64,000 nucleotides of DNA from Tolypothrix campylonemoides VB511288 (GCA_000828075.3 JXCB02000033.1:467428-531427), one strand, 5' to 3'. Counted from the stretch's first letter, positions 9,459-19,034 are shown. Notes: generated by a model from the sequence alone, not told the origin. A program made the numbers and translations.

Positions 9459-9653
9459 TTACTTAATTTCCTTGTGAACGGTATGTCTGTTGCAGTGAGG
9501 GCAGAACTTTTTCAGTTCTAGTCTGTTGGTTGTGTTCCGACGATTTTTCGTACTTGTATAACGCGAAACACCAGGAGAGCGCTTATCTACGTTAGTGCGA
9601 CACTCAGTACACTCCAGTGTCACTATTATGCGGACACCTTTACTCTTAGCCAT
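9459..9653 (-). CDS. rpmG: 50S ribosomal protein L33
   Basis: Large-subunit ribosomal protein, 64 aa, starting [15 protein letters not shown]. Two Cys pairs, CTEC (about 15-18) and CPHC (about 54-57), show the zinc-binding form of L33. It is the first gene of the rpmG-rpsR pair. The RDD protein gene ends 40 bp upstream on the same strand and may share transcription. Confidence 0.98.
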   Translation of the reverse strand: MAKSKGVRIIVTLECTECRTNVDKRSPGVSRYTSTKNRRNTTNRLELKKFCPHCNRHTVHKEIK

Positions 9654-9693
9654 AATCTTACAAAAATTGGATGAAGAGATTTAACACAAATAT

Positions 9694-10239
9694 CTATTGT
9701 CTCATATTACGGCGTGCTTTTTCAACTAATTTTTTAATTTTAATGTCTAGCGAATAGCCACGACGCGACGAAACGACCATAGTCTTGACATAGCGGTCAT
9801 GCAAAGCTTGCCGCAATTGGGTATCAGAGAAAGCTGCACCACAGTCAATTGCTAAGGGAATCAATAGCAGTATAGCAGTGGGATTACGTATGATGTTACT
9901 CAGGGCGATGGAAACGAGAAGCGCACCAAGCCCAACTATCCCTTCTCGCTTCAAAAGAGATTGCAAATCAGGAAGTTTCCCTGCTTCAACTTCCAGTACT
10001 TTGATATCAACAGCATAACGCCCTAAACTCTGCCCTTGATTGTTATAAGGCACAATCACCCGCAAAATCACCCAAAAAATTACGAAGACCAGTATCTGAA
10101 CAATTTGGACACCGACTTGGGAACTTCCCAATAGGGAACTCACTATCCACACACAAAGGAAATCAATCCCTAATGCGATACCTCTGCGCCCAAACTCAAC
10201 TTTAGGATAGTGTTTCGGGGTAACTCGTTCAATCGGCAT
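9694..10239 (-). CDS. RDD family membrane protein
   Basis: 181-aa integral membrane protein of the RDD family, whose role is largely unknown (some members influence ion or osmotic tolerance). It has the Arg near the first helix (FGRRGIALGIDFLCVWIVSS), further hydrophobic helices (about 45-65 and 100-130), and a loop NNQGQSLGRYAVDIKV typical of the family. The C-terminus is basic (KIKKLVEKARRNMRQ). It sits directly upstream of rpmG on the same strand. Confidence 0.8.
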   Translation of the reverse strand: MPIERVTPKHYPKVEFGRRGIALGIDFLCVWIVSSLLGSSQVGVQIVQILVFVIFWVILRVIVPYNNQGQSLGRYAVDIKVLEVEAGKLPDLQSLLKREGIVGLGALLVSIALSNIIRNPTAILLLIPLAIDCGAAFSDTQLRQALHDRYVKTMVVSSRRGYSLDIKIKKLVEKARRNMRQ

Positions 10240-10299
10240 AATAATAAAATACGTATTTTATATAGTTTTGTTTTTCCCTCTACCTTAATTTAAATTGAA

Positions 10300-10369
10300 T
10301 TGGGGATTGGGGATTGGGGATTGGGGATTAGGGATTAGGGATTAGGGATTGGGGATTAGGGATTAGGAT
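10300..10369 (+). repeat. GGGGATT tandem repeat
   Basis: About ten copies of the 7-nt unit GGGGATT/AGGGATT in the 452-bp gap upstream of the RDD gene. The unit recurs near 36440. No gene is visible in the gap. Confidence 0.85.
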
Positions 10370-10540
10370 TATTATGGACGGGGATTCAAACCCCCCCAAA
10401 TTTTGTAAGGGACTTCCAAATAAAAAAGTATCCAAAAATCTCTTGTGGAACGGGCGTCTCGCCTGTTCAGATCGAGGGGGGACCGGATGCCCACCCCACA
10501 AAATGGATAATTTATTTCTTGGAAATCCCTAAGAACATTT

Positions 10541-10648
10541 TCCCAGTCCCCAGTCCCCAGTCCCCAGTCCCCAGTCCCCAGTCCCCAGTCCCCAGTCCCC
10601 AGTCCCCAGTCCCCAGTCCCCAGTCCCCAGTCCCCAGTCCCCAGTCCC
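10541..10648 (+). repeat. CCCCAGT tandem repeat
   Basis: About fifteen near-perfect copies of the 7-nt unit CCCCAGT lie just downstream of the sensor kinase stop. The complementary strand reads GACTGGG and is open in several frames only because of the repeat; I do not regard it as coding. Copy number is likely variable between strains. Confidence 0.9.
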
Positions 10649-10691
10649 TACTCCCCGTGAATAACAACAAAGCAGTTGATTTATGTAAATT

Positions 10692-12224
10692 TTAGTAACT
10701 TTCAACAAGTTCCAAAGGCTGTGCATCGTGATGATTCAAGGGGAGTTTGACTGTAAATGTTGTCCCTACTCCCACTTGGCTTTGTAAGTAGATCTGACCA
10801 TGATGCAAATCTACACACTTTTTGACTATCGACAGCCCTAGTCCCGTTCCTGGAATACTACCCACATTGCTTGCGCGATGGAAAGTTTCAAACAAACGTT
10901 GTTGGTCTTTCAATGGAATACCAATCCCAGAATCTTGGATTTGGAAAGTGACGGTATCATTTTGACAGAAGACGTTAAATGCAATAATGCCGCCTTGAGG
11001 AGAATACTTGATGGCATTGGAAAGTAAGTTAGTCAAAATGTAACGCAGCAGGTTTTGATCCACTTCAACTGAGGTCTGTTCTCCCTGAAAGCTAAAGATA
11101 ATTTCGTGTTTACTACTAGCAGCCAGTTGCAAAGTTTGTGTGAGTTCGCTACAGAAATGTTCTAAATCTAGCGGTGTCGGTTCATATTGTAGTTTGCCTG
11201 CATCAGTTCTACCTAAAAATAAAATTTCATCTAATAATTGCAGCATCTGACGAATGGCAGTTTGGATTTTACCAAAGTATTGACTTTTTTGCTGGTCACT
11301 CATCTGGTGGTTGTACAATTCGAGCAGTTCTATTGCTGTCCGAATCACAGTCATGGGATTGCGGAACTCATGAGAAACCATCGAAACAAAGTTAGATTTC
11401 ATTTCGTTGAGTTCTCGTTCCTGTACCCATGCGTTGACAAGTTCTGCTTCAGCACGTTTGCGATCGCTAATATCCCGACCTTCGACAATCAGCAGCATCG
11501 CTTTCCCTGTTTCGTCTTTTAATGGTTTGAGGGAAAAGTCAATCCACAGCATCGCATTGTTTGCGCTGGGTAAGAGCAATTCATGGCGGACAAATTCACC
11601 ACCAGCAGCTTTGGCAATAATACTTTTCAACCACTCCTGATTTGTAGAAGAAAAATTCCAGCTTTCAAGTTCCCACAACGGTTTGCCAACACAATCTTGT
11701 TGTTGACTAGCCCATAAGTTAAGGGCAGGTTGGTTAATTTCTAGAATAATTCCCTCAAGAGTTAACAGCGCCATCGATTGGAACGTCTGTTCAAAAATTG
11801 CTCGGAATCGATGCTCACTTTCTCTGAGTTGCTTAAGAATTTGTCCCCGCTCAATAGCATAGCGAATAGTACGCCGTAGTAAGTTGGGCGTAATTTGTCC
11901 TTTGACCAGATAATCCTGTGCCTTTTTTGCCACTGCTTCTAAGGCAACGTCTTCATCGTCAAATGTCAATACCACAATTGGGATATTTGGTGCTGCTGCG
12001 TAAAATTCTGCTAGGGTATTCAATCCTTTAGAATCAGGCAGAGAAAGGTCTAATAAAACTATGTCATAGGTAGTTTTGCTACAACTATCTATTGCGTCAC
12101 TTAGCTGTTCAAAATGTACCACCTGCCATCTTTCCCCGCCTAAGTGCCAAAGTGTTTGCTGTAGCAATTTGGCATCACTGGCACTATCTTCTACTAAAAG
12201 AATATTAATTGATGCCGTGTCCAT
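10692..12224 (-). CDS. Hybrid response regulator-PAS-histidine kinase
   Basis: 510-aa signalling protein. Order: an N-terminal receiver (about 5-125) with the phospho-acceptor Asp in YDIVLLDLSLPDSKG; a PAS domain (about 140-260) with the WIDFSLKPLKD segment; a HisKA helix with the phospho-His in VSHEFRNPMTVIRTAIE; and an HATPase domain with NLLSNAIKYSP (N box), DSGIGIP (G1) and GTGLGLSIVKKCVDLHHG (G2). No transmembrane segment is seen, so it is soluble. No partner regulator gene is adjacent. The signal is unknown. Confidence 0.9.
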   Translation of the reverse strand: MDTASINILLVEDSASDAKLLQQTLWHLGGERWQVVHFEQLSDAIDSCSKTTYDIVLLDLSLPDSKGLNTLAEFYAAAPNIPIVVLTFDDEDVALEAVAKKAQDYLVKGQITPNLLRRTIRYAIERGQILKQLRESEHRFRAIFEQTFQSMALLTLEGIILEINQPALNLWASQQQDCVGKPLWELESWNFSSTNQEWLKSIIAKAAGGEFVRHELLLPSANNAMLWIDFSLKPLKDETGKAMLLIVEGRDISDRKRAEAELVNAWVQERELNEMKSNFVSMVSHEFRNPMTVIRTAIELLELYNHQMSDQQKSQYFGKIQTAIRQMLQLLDEILFLGRTDAGKLQYEPTPLDLEHFCSELTQTLQLAASSKHEIIFSFQGEQTSVEVDQNLLRYILTNLLSNAIKYSPQGGIIAFNVFCQNDTVTFQIQDSGIGIPLKDQQRLFETFHRASNVGSIPGTGLGLSIVKKCVDLHHGQIYLQSQVGVGTTFTVKLPLNHHDAQPLELVESY

Positions 12225-12759
12225 AAAAGAAATTTATTTTGGTGGGAATTTAACTGCTGCTAGCGAAAAATCATTAATTAACTGTAGAATTCAGTAATCC
12301 TAAATGAGCTACGAAAATTTCCTCCTGTGTGTTCCACTTTCAGCTATAACCGGAGGTCTCCTCAGATATAACTTCTCTGTCTGAAGGCATAGAGTTTATT
12401 TACTTAAGGTGTATTTCACAAATTTGAGAAAACTGCCATACGAATAAATTAATAAATATCAATCCGTTTGTTGACGTAGCAGTTAACATTTACCTAATAA
12501 AACCTTAATATATCTTGCTTATCCACATCGGTAGTGACAACAACCACTCGAAGTTGTGTCAAGGATCACTGTTGGTGAGAGATCATGGATAATGGAGGCA
12601 TAATCTTGTTGTCGTATTCATGCACCGACTCGTAACTGATAAGGACTCAAGGCGCAGGGCGAAAGTGATTGCTGAACCTCTACACAGGTTGACCTTGGCG
12701 TAGATTTGCATATTTTTAGCACTATAAAAATTAAACGTTACAAAGTTAGAGACGATACT
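12225..12759. other. Gap between sensor kinase and moeA
   Basis: 535 bp between two divergent genes. I see no ORF with protein-like composition, no RNA gene and no strong palindrome. It presumably holds both promoters. Confidence 0.5.
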
Positions 12760-14001
12760 ATGCTGTCAGCAAGCGATGCAGAAGCAATTATTTTAAATTT
12801 GGTGCAACCCCTGAATCCTGAACAGGATACAGAATTTGTTGATTTGTTGACAGCTAGCGATCGCATTCTGGCATCTCCCGTCACGAGTCAGCTCGATTTT
12901 CCTCACTGGGACAACTCAGCGATGGATGGCTACGCAGTACGGTACGAAGATGTGCACGACTGTAGCGAAGAAAAGCCGGCACTTTTAGAAATTGTTGCAG
13001 AAATCCCTGCTGGGGTGCAACCTCAATCTACAATTCAATCAGGGCAAGCGGCGCGGATTTTGACAGGTGCGATAATGCCTGCGGGTGCGGATACAGTTGT
13101 GATGCAAGAAAGAACACGCACAGAAGAAAACCGTGTGTTCATCCTCGCTGCCCCAAAACCGCAAGAATTTGTTAGGCATCAGGGAACTTACTACAAAGCT
13201 GGGGCACAATTGCTATCAGCAGGGATTCGATTGCAGGCTCCAGAAATTGCTGTCTTAGCTGCAACTCAATGTACACAATTGAAAGTTTTTCGCCGCCCTC
13301 GTGTCGCTCTTTTGTCTACAGGTAATGAACTCGTCACACCTGACAAACCGTTACAACCAGGGCAAATTGTGGATTCAAACCGATATGCCCTCTTCACTTT
13401 GGTCAAGCAAAGTGCAGCCCAACCCTTAATGTTAGGAATTGTTAAGGATGAACCAGAGGCGCTGAAGCAAGCGATCGCCGACGCCATAACTCAAGCTGAT
13501 GTGGTTCTCTCTTCGGGCGGTGTCTCTGTGGGAGATTATGACTATGTTGAGCAAATTCTAGAGTCACTAGGAGGCAAAATTCACGTTCGTGCTGTTGCGA
13601 CCAAACCTGGGAAACCCTTAACAGTTGCCACATTTGGCAACGATACACGTCCAGTTTTGTACTTTGGTTTGCCAGGAAACCCTGTTGCTGCTTTGGTGAC
13701 ATTTTGGCGGTTTGTACAAAGCGCCATCAAAAAACTTTCAGGGCTTGCAGAAGGTTGGGAACCAGCGTTTGTCAAAGCAGTGGCGCGTCAGGAGTTGCGA
13801 TCTGATGGTAAGCGCGAAACTTACGTTTGGGGTCAGTTGCGCCTTAAAGATGGAGTTTACGAATTTCAGCCAGCAGGTGGAGTGCAAAATTCTGGGAATT
13901 TGATTAATTTGGCTCAAACCAACGGCTTAGCTATTCTACCAGTGGGTCAGACACTTATTTCTGCGGGAGTTGAGGTGCAAGTATTACAGGTAGGGTCTTG
14001 A
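12760..14001 (+). CDS. moeA: Molybdopterin molybdenumtransferase (MoeA)
   Basis: Inserts molybdate into adenylylated molybdopterin to form molybdenum cofactor. Core motifs are HWDNSAMDGYAVR near the N-terminus, GAIMPAGADTVVMQE, RPRVALLSTGNELV, SSGGVSVGDYDYV and YFGLPGNPVAALVTF. I choose the ATG at 12760 (MLSASDAEAI) because this matches where MoeA proteins begin. An in-frame ATG exists at 12706 but would add an 18-residue basic tail. moaD is also in this window, about 46 kb away. Confidence 0.94.
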   Translation: MLSASDAEAIILNLVQPLNPEQDTEFVDLLTASDRILASPVTSQLDFPHWDNSAMDGYAVRYEDVHDCSEEKPALLEIVAEIPAGVQPQSTIQSGQAARILTGAIMPAGADTVVMQERTRTEENRVFILAAPKPQEFVRHQGTYYKAGAQLLSAGIRLQAPEIAVLAATQCTQLKVFRRPRVALLSTGNELVTPDKPLQPGQIVDSNRYALFTLVKQSAAQPLMLGIVKDEPEALKQAIADAITQADVVLSSGGVSVGDYDYVEQILESLGGKIHVRAVATKPGKPLTVATFGNDTRPVLYFGLPGNPVAALVTFWRFVQSAIKKLSGLAEGWEPAFVKAVARQELRSDGKRETYVWGQLRLKDGVYEFQPAGGVQNSGNLINLAQTNGLAILPVGQTLISAGVEVQVLQVGS

Positions 14002-14052
14002 GGAATTCAAAATTCAAAATTCAAAGTTCAAAAATGTAAAGGCGATCGCAAG

Positions 14053-14976
14053 TTAACTTAGCCGTGTACCTATAGGTTGAACCTCTCTCGCCAAACCAAT
14101 ATGCGCCAATGACAGGGAGATATCTTTATACTTTATCCCGGCTAATGCCCACTGAAGCTCAAGTGTCCCTACCCAGAAGCGTGCCCGGTCGATGATATCG
14201 GGTAGCATAGAATAGTCGCTTTTCATACGCAATACTATACTTTCTCCGTAATTACCGAGTTGGACGGCAATGTCACAAGCCGGGTCGCCCAAACCAGCAG
14301 TACCAAAATCGATAAGACCGCTAATGCTCTCTGATACAGGGTCAAACAGGATGTGATACACAGCCTTATCGCCGTCGATCAGTACGGATGTGTAACTCAG
14401 GTCAAGTTGACCTGTAACTACGGGCGCAAAAAGTTCGTGTATCGAAATTTGCTGATGACGCCAGAGGTGAGGAAAGAGGGTTTCTTGAACTTGCTCGTAC
14501 AACTGTAACCAATGTTGGGGCGATCGCACTGCACCAGAGGAAGACACCCCAGCATTCATTAACACTTCAACCGGAATGCTGTGCAACTGTTGGTGAAATC
14601 TGCCTAGTTGGGAAATAACATACGCTTGTTTGTTTGCACTCAGCTTCAGCAGCGTGTTGCGGGAAAGCGGTTCACCTTTGATAAATCTGTAGCTGACAAA
14701 GCCTTCTTCTAGGTGTTCAAAGCGCGGAACTCGTAAATCAACATAACGTTGCACTATTTCCAGCACTTTGGCTTCATGAGCAAGAATCTCTTTTCCCCAG
14801 TCATCTTTGGCAAAGCGACAGACTAGGTCATGATTAACCACTACCACATCATTGACCATACCATCTTGATTAAAATCCAGATGGTCAAAAGAAATATTTG
14901 GATAAACAGCACGAATCTTTTGGAGATAAGAGGAAGGAATATTCACAGCGACTCCAATAACCTTCATCTTTGACAA
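14053..14976 (-). CDS. APH-family phosphotransferase, atypical active site
   Basis: 307-aa protein of the aminoglycoside phosphotransferase/choline kinase fold. The N-lobe has HEAKVLEIVQRYVDLRVPRF and the hinge-like VSYRFIKGEPLSR. The metal-binding motif appears as GLIDFGTAGLGDPACDIA. The catalytic Brenner loop, usually HGDxxxxNxL, here reads QLDLSYTSVLI: the Asp is kept but His and the metal-binding Asn are replaced. It may therefore have weak, altered or no kinase activity. The substrate is unknown and the fold alone does not imply drug resistance. It is convergent with moeA. Confidence 0.75.
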   Translation of the reverse strand: MSKMKVIGVAVNIPSSYLQKIRAVYPNISFDHLDFNQDGMVNDVVVVNHDLVCRFAKDDWGKEILAHEAKVLEIVQRYVDLRVPRFEHLEEGFVSYRFIKGEPLSRNTLLKLSANKQAYVISQLGRFHQQLHSIPVEVLMNAGVSSSGAVRSPQHWLQLYEQVQETLFPHLWRHQQISIHELFAPVVTGQLDLSYTSVLIDGDKAVYHILFDPVSESISGLIDFGTAGLGDPACDIAVQLGNYGESIVLRMKSDYSMLPDIIDRARFWVGTLELQWALAGIKYKDISLSLAHIGLAREVQPIGTRLS

Positions 14977-15335
14977 TAAAATGACAACAAACAGATAATC
15001 AGAACGACTCGAACACTTAGTCCGATTGCAGCGGCTTAACTGATTTGCGTGTTTGTTGTATTAACGTACCACTGTGCTTAAATTTCCCAGAACATCGTTA
15101 TAAACGAGTATAACATTATATTTCTCATATTAAATTTTATTACATTTTTCCGGTTTTTTAAGAAAAATGTTACAATTAATACAGAAATAAAATCGTTCAT
15201 CTTTAAAAAGCAACTGAAAAATTGATTTTTTCAGTGAGCGAGCTTGTAAAGACGGAAGTAAGGATATATCCCCAAGGAACGCGCCTCATTTCATTCATAA
15301 CCTTAGACAATCAATTTCTCAAAGAGGCGAAGCAA
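14977..15335. other. AT-rich gap upstream of DUF4278 gene
   Basis: 359 bp, very AT-rich near 15105-15200, between two divergent genes. An in-frame ATG at 15222 would extend the next gene by 38 residues, but the composition does not look coding. Nothing else is recognised. Confidence 0.45.
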
Positions 15336-15734
15336 ATGAAACTCACATATCGTGGTGTTGATTATGAACACAATCCCCTGACCCTTGAACCCACCGCTAG
15401 CGAAATCGGCGGAAACTATCGGGGTGGGACATGGAAACGCAGCTACCCCAGACATATTCCTCACACTCAACCAACTGCTGAGTTGAAGTATCGTGGTGTG
15501 TCTCATTACATCGGCGATCCACTACAAGTGGAGTTCATGATTTTGTCCAAGCAGCACAGCGATGCAACAAGTGCTGCACAGGTTGGTAAACCAGAAAAAA
15601 TGGGCAGTGAGTTAACTGAAACTCATCTCACCAATATCCGCCGTAATTTAGAACGTCGCTTGCTAGCAGCAAGAGAAAAAGGGGATCAAAACCTCGTTCG
15701 TTTACTAGAAGATGAGGCAAGGCAAATTGCATAA
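15336..15734 (+). CDS. DUF4278 domain protein
   Basis: 132-aa protein with two copies of the short cyanobacterial DUF4278 motif: MKLTYRGVDYEHNP at the start and ELKYRGVSHYIGD in the middle. The C-terminal third is charged and helical (TNIRRNLERRLLAAREKGD). The function of the family is unknown. The start at 15336 is preferred because an AGAGG ribosome-binding sequence lies just upstream and the YRG motif is normally at the N-terminus. Confidence 0.8.
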   Translation: MKLTYRGVDYEHNPLTLEPTASEIGGNYRGGTWKRSYPRHIPHTQPTAELKYRGVSHYIGDPLQVEFMILSKQHSDATSAAQVGKPEKMGSELTETHLTNIRRNLERRLLAAREKGDQNLVRLLEDEARQIA

Positions 15735-15776
15735 TGGTTAGTTGTTAGTCGTTCCTCGCTTGCCAACAACTAACAA

Positions 15777-16427
15777 CTAATTCTGACGATTTATCCAAAT
15801 CCCTCTGAGTCCGGCTGCCCTAGCTCCGTGGTAATCTTCTGTGATACTGTCACCAATATGCCATGCAGCTTCTGGTGAACAATTATGTTTCTCCAAGGCT
15901 GTGGCAAAAATTTTGCCATCAGGTTTAGCAGCACCTGCCTGGGTGGAAATGGTGATAGATTTGAAAAACTCTCTGAGTTCCAAACTTTGCAACACTGAGT
16001 AAATACGGGAATCGAAATTGGACAGTATCCCCAGTTCAATTCCCAACCGCCGCCAGTTGACTAAAGCTGGTAGAACATCGGGATAGATAAACCACGCCTC
16101 AGCAGTGCCGAAGTGAATGTAGAGTTCACTGAAAAAAGTAGAAAAATCGGAAAATTTCTGGAGAACGCCTGCACCTTCAAAGGTATTTTGAGCAATGTTA
16201 AGCCACCAATCAAACTCGCGTTGGGGAATATCTTGTTCTTCTGCATCTGGAAATATCGGTGGTGGCGCAGCTTTAAAACTTTGGATGAATGTTTGATTCA
16301 AAGTATCGGCTGAAACTTCAACGCCAAATTCCCGCGCTATGTGGCTATAAATTTCTCCTACACTGCCTTTCACCCCGAAGAGAGTGTTAACAGCATCTAA
16401 AAAGATAACTTTCGGTTTTTCCTTCAT
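15777..16427 (-). CDS. HAD-IA family hydrolase (REG-2-like)
   Basis: 216-aa haloacid dehalogenase-like hydrolase. Motif I is FLDAVNTLFG (nucleophile Asp plus a DxVxT pattern), motif II is the GILSNFD segment, motif III the Lys of AAKPDGKIF, and motif IV HIGDSITEDYHGA. The cap region between motifs I and II is helical. The AVNTL form of motif I and the overall layout match the REG-2-like subgroup. Substrate unknown; probably a small phosphoester. It is convergent with the DUF4278 gene. Confidence 0.85.
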   Translation of the reverse strand: MKEKPKVIFLDAVNTLFGVKGSVGEIYSHIAREFGVEVSADTLNQTFIQSFKAAPPPIFPDAEEQDIPQREFDWWLNIAQNTFEGAGVLQKFSDFSTFFSELYIHFGTAEAWFIYPDVLPALVNWRRLGIELGILSNFDSRIYSVLQSLELREFFKSITISTQAGAAKPDGKIFATALEKHNCSPEAAWHIGDSITEDYHGARAAGLRGIWINRQN

Positions 16428-16840
16428 AAATTATCAGTTACTAGCTATCAGGTATCAGCGCTGACCAAAACAGCGCTGAATCCTGAGTATGTAATTTTTA
16501 TATTTTCTATTTTCCGCAATATTTGGCACTCAGGAAAAGGTTTTATGTCTCCAAATTTATTCATGGAGAAAAACTTTTTTCCCTTTGTTCAATCCTTTGG
16601 TATTTGCTGATCGTTACCCAGATTTTTCTAAAGCGTTTTTTGTGTCACTTTTCAGTAGGCTTGCCACTGACAAAGACTTACTATAGGATTCCTATTTGAT
16701 TTTTGAAATAGACGTAGGGTGTGCCTTGCTCACTAAAACCGAGATATAACCCAGATACGGTAGGCATTGCCCACCCTACAGATACTGAATCCTGAGTATG
16801 TAATATTTACTCAGGGCTCAGTACTGATGAAGGCTGACTG
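16428..16840. repeat. Repeat-rich gap with 19-bp direct repeat
   Basis: TGAATCCTGAGTATGTAAT occurs at 16477-16495 and again at 16786-16804. Between them is ATAGGATTCCTATTTGATTT followed by TTGAAATAGACGTAGGGTG (16683-16722), one end of a dispersed element also present in opposite orientation near 52740-52772. No gene is seen. Confidence 0.6.
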
Positions 16841-18034
16841 CTATTGGGACAGTGCTTGTATAATAGGGCGAGCGAGCCAGTTAAAACCAACTTTAAGTTT
16901 GTGGTCTAAGGTTGGCAGCCGATAGAGATAGGCAAGACGACGCGCTACGTATGCCAAAGGACCCTCTAATTTAAGCCCTAAACCAGTAAGGGTAGCGCTG
17001 TCTATTCCCAGTGCCATCATCTCACCTAAGAACTGATAGCGGAAGGCAAGCAGAGGACGATTGGTCAAACTTGCCCAGATGTTCCAAGCAGCATAATCTG
17101 CTTGTTGGAAAGCAGCTTGTGCTGTTGCAGGGACTTGCTTACCTTCAGCATCAAGGCAATCTGCTAAATCTCCTAAGGCAAAAATTTCGGGATGGTCATG
17201 GACTTGGAGAGTTGATGTGGTGCTGATTTGACCGCGCTGGTTTTGCTTTACAGAAAGGTTTCTCACCACAGGCGATACTCGCGTCCCGACTGTCCAAATT
17301 ACCAAATCGACAGGAATGGTATCTACTTGATTCTTGTACTCTAATGAGATGCTGTCTTGAGCGATTGATTCTACCTTGGTTTCTAAATCAATAAAGACAC
17401 CCCGTGCTTCTAAAGCTTTGGTGGCTGCTTCTCTGTTGAACTCTGGGGAGGTTCGCAAAATTTGGTCGGACACTTCAATCAGCCGAAATCGCCCTCTTTC
17501 CCCGAGTCTGTCTGCTAGTTTGCAAGCTAACTCTACGCCACTGTAACCAGCACCAACAATTGCTATCCTAATTTTATCTGCATCCGATTCTTCTAAAATT
17601 CGCAGGCGTTCTTCCAAACGATATGCATCTGCGATCGCCCGAAACGGATAAGCATAAGATGTTGCCCCAGGGACAATATCCAGTGGTGTTTCACCACCCA
17701 GTGCTAACACCAATCGGTCATAGGAAATTTCTGGTCCATCGTGTAAATGTACCCGTTGCTGGTCTATGTCAATTCCCGATACAGCACCTTGACAAAAACG
17801 TACACCTGTGTTTTGCAAAAGTTCTTCATAAGGTGGGGCAATTTCCCAGGTTTGCAATTCCCCAGTCAAAAGTTCATAGAGGAAGGGGGAGAAGAGAAAG
17901 CGATCGCTTTGATCCACCAGAACCATTTCGGGTTTTTGCGAAGGTTCCCAAGGAAGCTGGCTCAAGCGTAGGGCGGTGTAGAGACCACCAAAGCCTCCAC
18001 CAAGGATACAAATTCTAGCAGGTTGTTCACTCAT
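16841..18034 (-). CDS. Type II NAD(P)H dehydrogenase
   Basis: 397-aa FAD-dependent, non-proton-pumping NAD(P)H:quinone oxidoreductase. The FAD Rossmann motif is ICILGGGFGGLYTALRL at the N-terminus. The NAD-binding motif is IAIVGAGYSGVELA in the middle, followed by VIWTVGTRVSP and the FAD-contacting IFALGDLADC. I choose Met at 18034 because the longer frame (from 18100) would overlap the upstream GNAT gene and adds no homologous sequence. One cyanobacterial member (NdbB) acts in phylloquinone synthesis; I cannot assign this paralogue. Confidence 0.87.
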   Translation of the reverse strand: MSEQPARICILGGGFGGLYTALRLSQLPWEPSQKPEMVLVDQSDRFLFSPFLYELLTGELQTWEIAPPYEELLQNTGVRFCQGAVSGIDIDQQRVHLHDGPEISYDRLVLALGGETPLDIVPGATSYAYPFRAIADAYRLEERLRILEESDADKIRIAIVGAGYSGVELACKLADRLGERGRFRLIEVSDQILRTSPEFNREAATKALEARGVFIDLETKVESIAQDSISLEYKNQVDTIPVDLVIWTVGTRVSPVVRNLSVKQNQRGQISTTSTLQVHDHPEIFALGDLADCLDAEGKQVPATAQAAFQQADYAAWNIWASLTNRPLLAFRYQFLGEMMALGIDSATLTGLGLKLEGPLAYVARRLAYLYRLPTLDHKLKVGFNWLARPIIQALSQ

Positions 18035-18068
18035 CGGTCTATGGGAACGTCGATCCCAGCAGGGTAAC

Positions 18069-18647
18069 TTAATATAAGTGTACTGATTTCTTTGGTTCAA
18101 TTGCCATTAACCAACAATCCCAGTACTTTCCCTCTTGCAGTTCATGTTCGCGCAGGAGCTTCACCTTAACAAAACCACATTTTTCGTAACAGCGGATAGC
18201 GCGAGTGTTCCACACTTGTGGGTCTATGACAACTTTAACAGCTTTCAATTCTTCAAAAAGATAGTTGACAACCGCTGAAATCAGTTTTCTGCCAATTCCC
18301 TGGTTCCAATATTGACTTTCGCCTATAAATAAATCCATTGCATAGACATCATCTGTTTCTTCCAGACAATACATTTGCCTGTCGGTTTCAGGTAAGTCAT
18401 TTAAGGAGTAATATTGTAAGTAACCAATAGGGGTATTTTGGTAGTAAAAGAGGCAAGCAATGACTGGATCATCTCCTCTAACTATAGACTGGTATGATTC
18501 TATAATTTTGTCTAAAGGAAAGGAATTATCTCTACCTTCATAATATTTCAAGACTTTATCGTCAGTCAGCCATTTTGCCATCAACTGATAATCATGTATA
18601 TCATCTTGCATAAGACGAATAGAGATTTCGTCTTTTTCAAGCAGCAT
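18069..18647 (-). CDS. GNAT acetyltransferase, AAC(6')-like
   Basis: 192-aa acetyl-CoA-dependent N-acetyltransferase. The layout matches the AAC(6') branch: ISIRLMQDDIHDYQLMAKWL at the start, the central GYLQYYSLND segment, the acceptor loop MDLFIGESQYWNQGIGRKLI (acetyl-CoA pyrophosphate site QGIGRK), then NTRAIRCYEKCGFVKVK. Chromosomal relatives are often of unknown substrate, so resistance is only a possibility. It ends 34 bp before the NDH-2 start on the same strand and may be co-transcribed. Confidence 0.85.
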   Translation of the reverse strand: MLLEKDEISIRLMQDDIHDYQLMAKWLTDDKVLKYYEGRDNSFPLDKIIESYQSIVRGDDPVIACLFYYQNTPIGYLQYYSLNDLPETDRQMYCLEETDDVYAMDLFIGESQYWNQGIGRKLISAVVNYLFEELKAVKVVIDPQVWNTRAIRCYEKCGFVKVKLLREHELQEGKYWDCWLMAIEPKKSVHLY

Positions 18648-18738
18648 AGAAAATAGCAGTTTTTTTAATTAAATCAAGTTGTTTGTGACCACAATAAGTA
18701 TGTATTGTAAGAAATTTTGTGATAAATTGCAAATGAGT

Positions 18739-18773
18739 AAAAGGCGGTTTGTACAAACTACAAAACGCCTTTT
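18739..18773 (-). terminator. Candidate intrinsic terminator after chaB
   Basis: AAAAGGCG (18739-18746) pairs with CGCCTTTT (18766-18773), and the loop contains GTTTGTACAAAC. On the minus strand the stem is followed by T residues. It lies 25 bp past the chaB stop and could act in both directions. Confidence 0.6.
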
Positions 18774-18797
18774 CTTTCATATTTAGTTAAAAACGAA

Positions 18798-19034
18798 TTA
18801 ATAACCACCCATGGTTATAGCTTTATTAGGATTAGCGGTACTGTCTGCCTTGATGTGCCATTTGCCATCATCACCTTGCTTGTACTGGTTCTTGACGCTG
18901 CTCCAAGCAACTTGACGAGCACCCTCTTCACTCAATCCATCGCTTTGAGCAGCATTGAATGCCGCAACGAAAATTTGCTGGGCTTCTTGAGGTAGTTGTT
19001 CTTTTACATCTTGACCTAATTCATCTATCTTCAT
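18798..19034 (-). CDS. ChaB family protein
   Basis: 78-aa protein with the ChaB domain: LPQEAQQIFVAAFNAA, then EGARQVAWSSVKNQYKQGDDGKW. E. coli ChaB was linked to the ChaA cation antiporter, but its role is not settled. The C-terminus is short and Gly-ended (KAITMGGY). There is no chaA nearby. It is monocistronic, with a terminator candidate just downstream. Confidence 0.88.
   Translation of the reverse strand: MKIDELGQDVKEQLPQEAQQIFVAAFNAAQSDGLSEEGARQVAWSSVKNQYKQGDDGKWHIKADSTANPNKAITMGGY

Noticed and set aside
10375-10405. tRNA T-arm-like GGGGATTCAAACCCCC
   Set aside because: No acceptor stem, D-arm or anticodon arm is found at the right spacing; it sits in a repeat-rich gap.
10529-10726. 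65-aa ORF of Gly-Thr-Gly-Asp-Trp repeats
   Set aside because: Pure translation of the CCCCAGT tandem repeat.
12706-12759. Upstream start for moeA
   Set aside because: The extra 18 residues do not match MoeA N-termini; the ATG at 12760 does.
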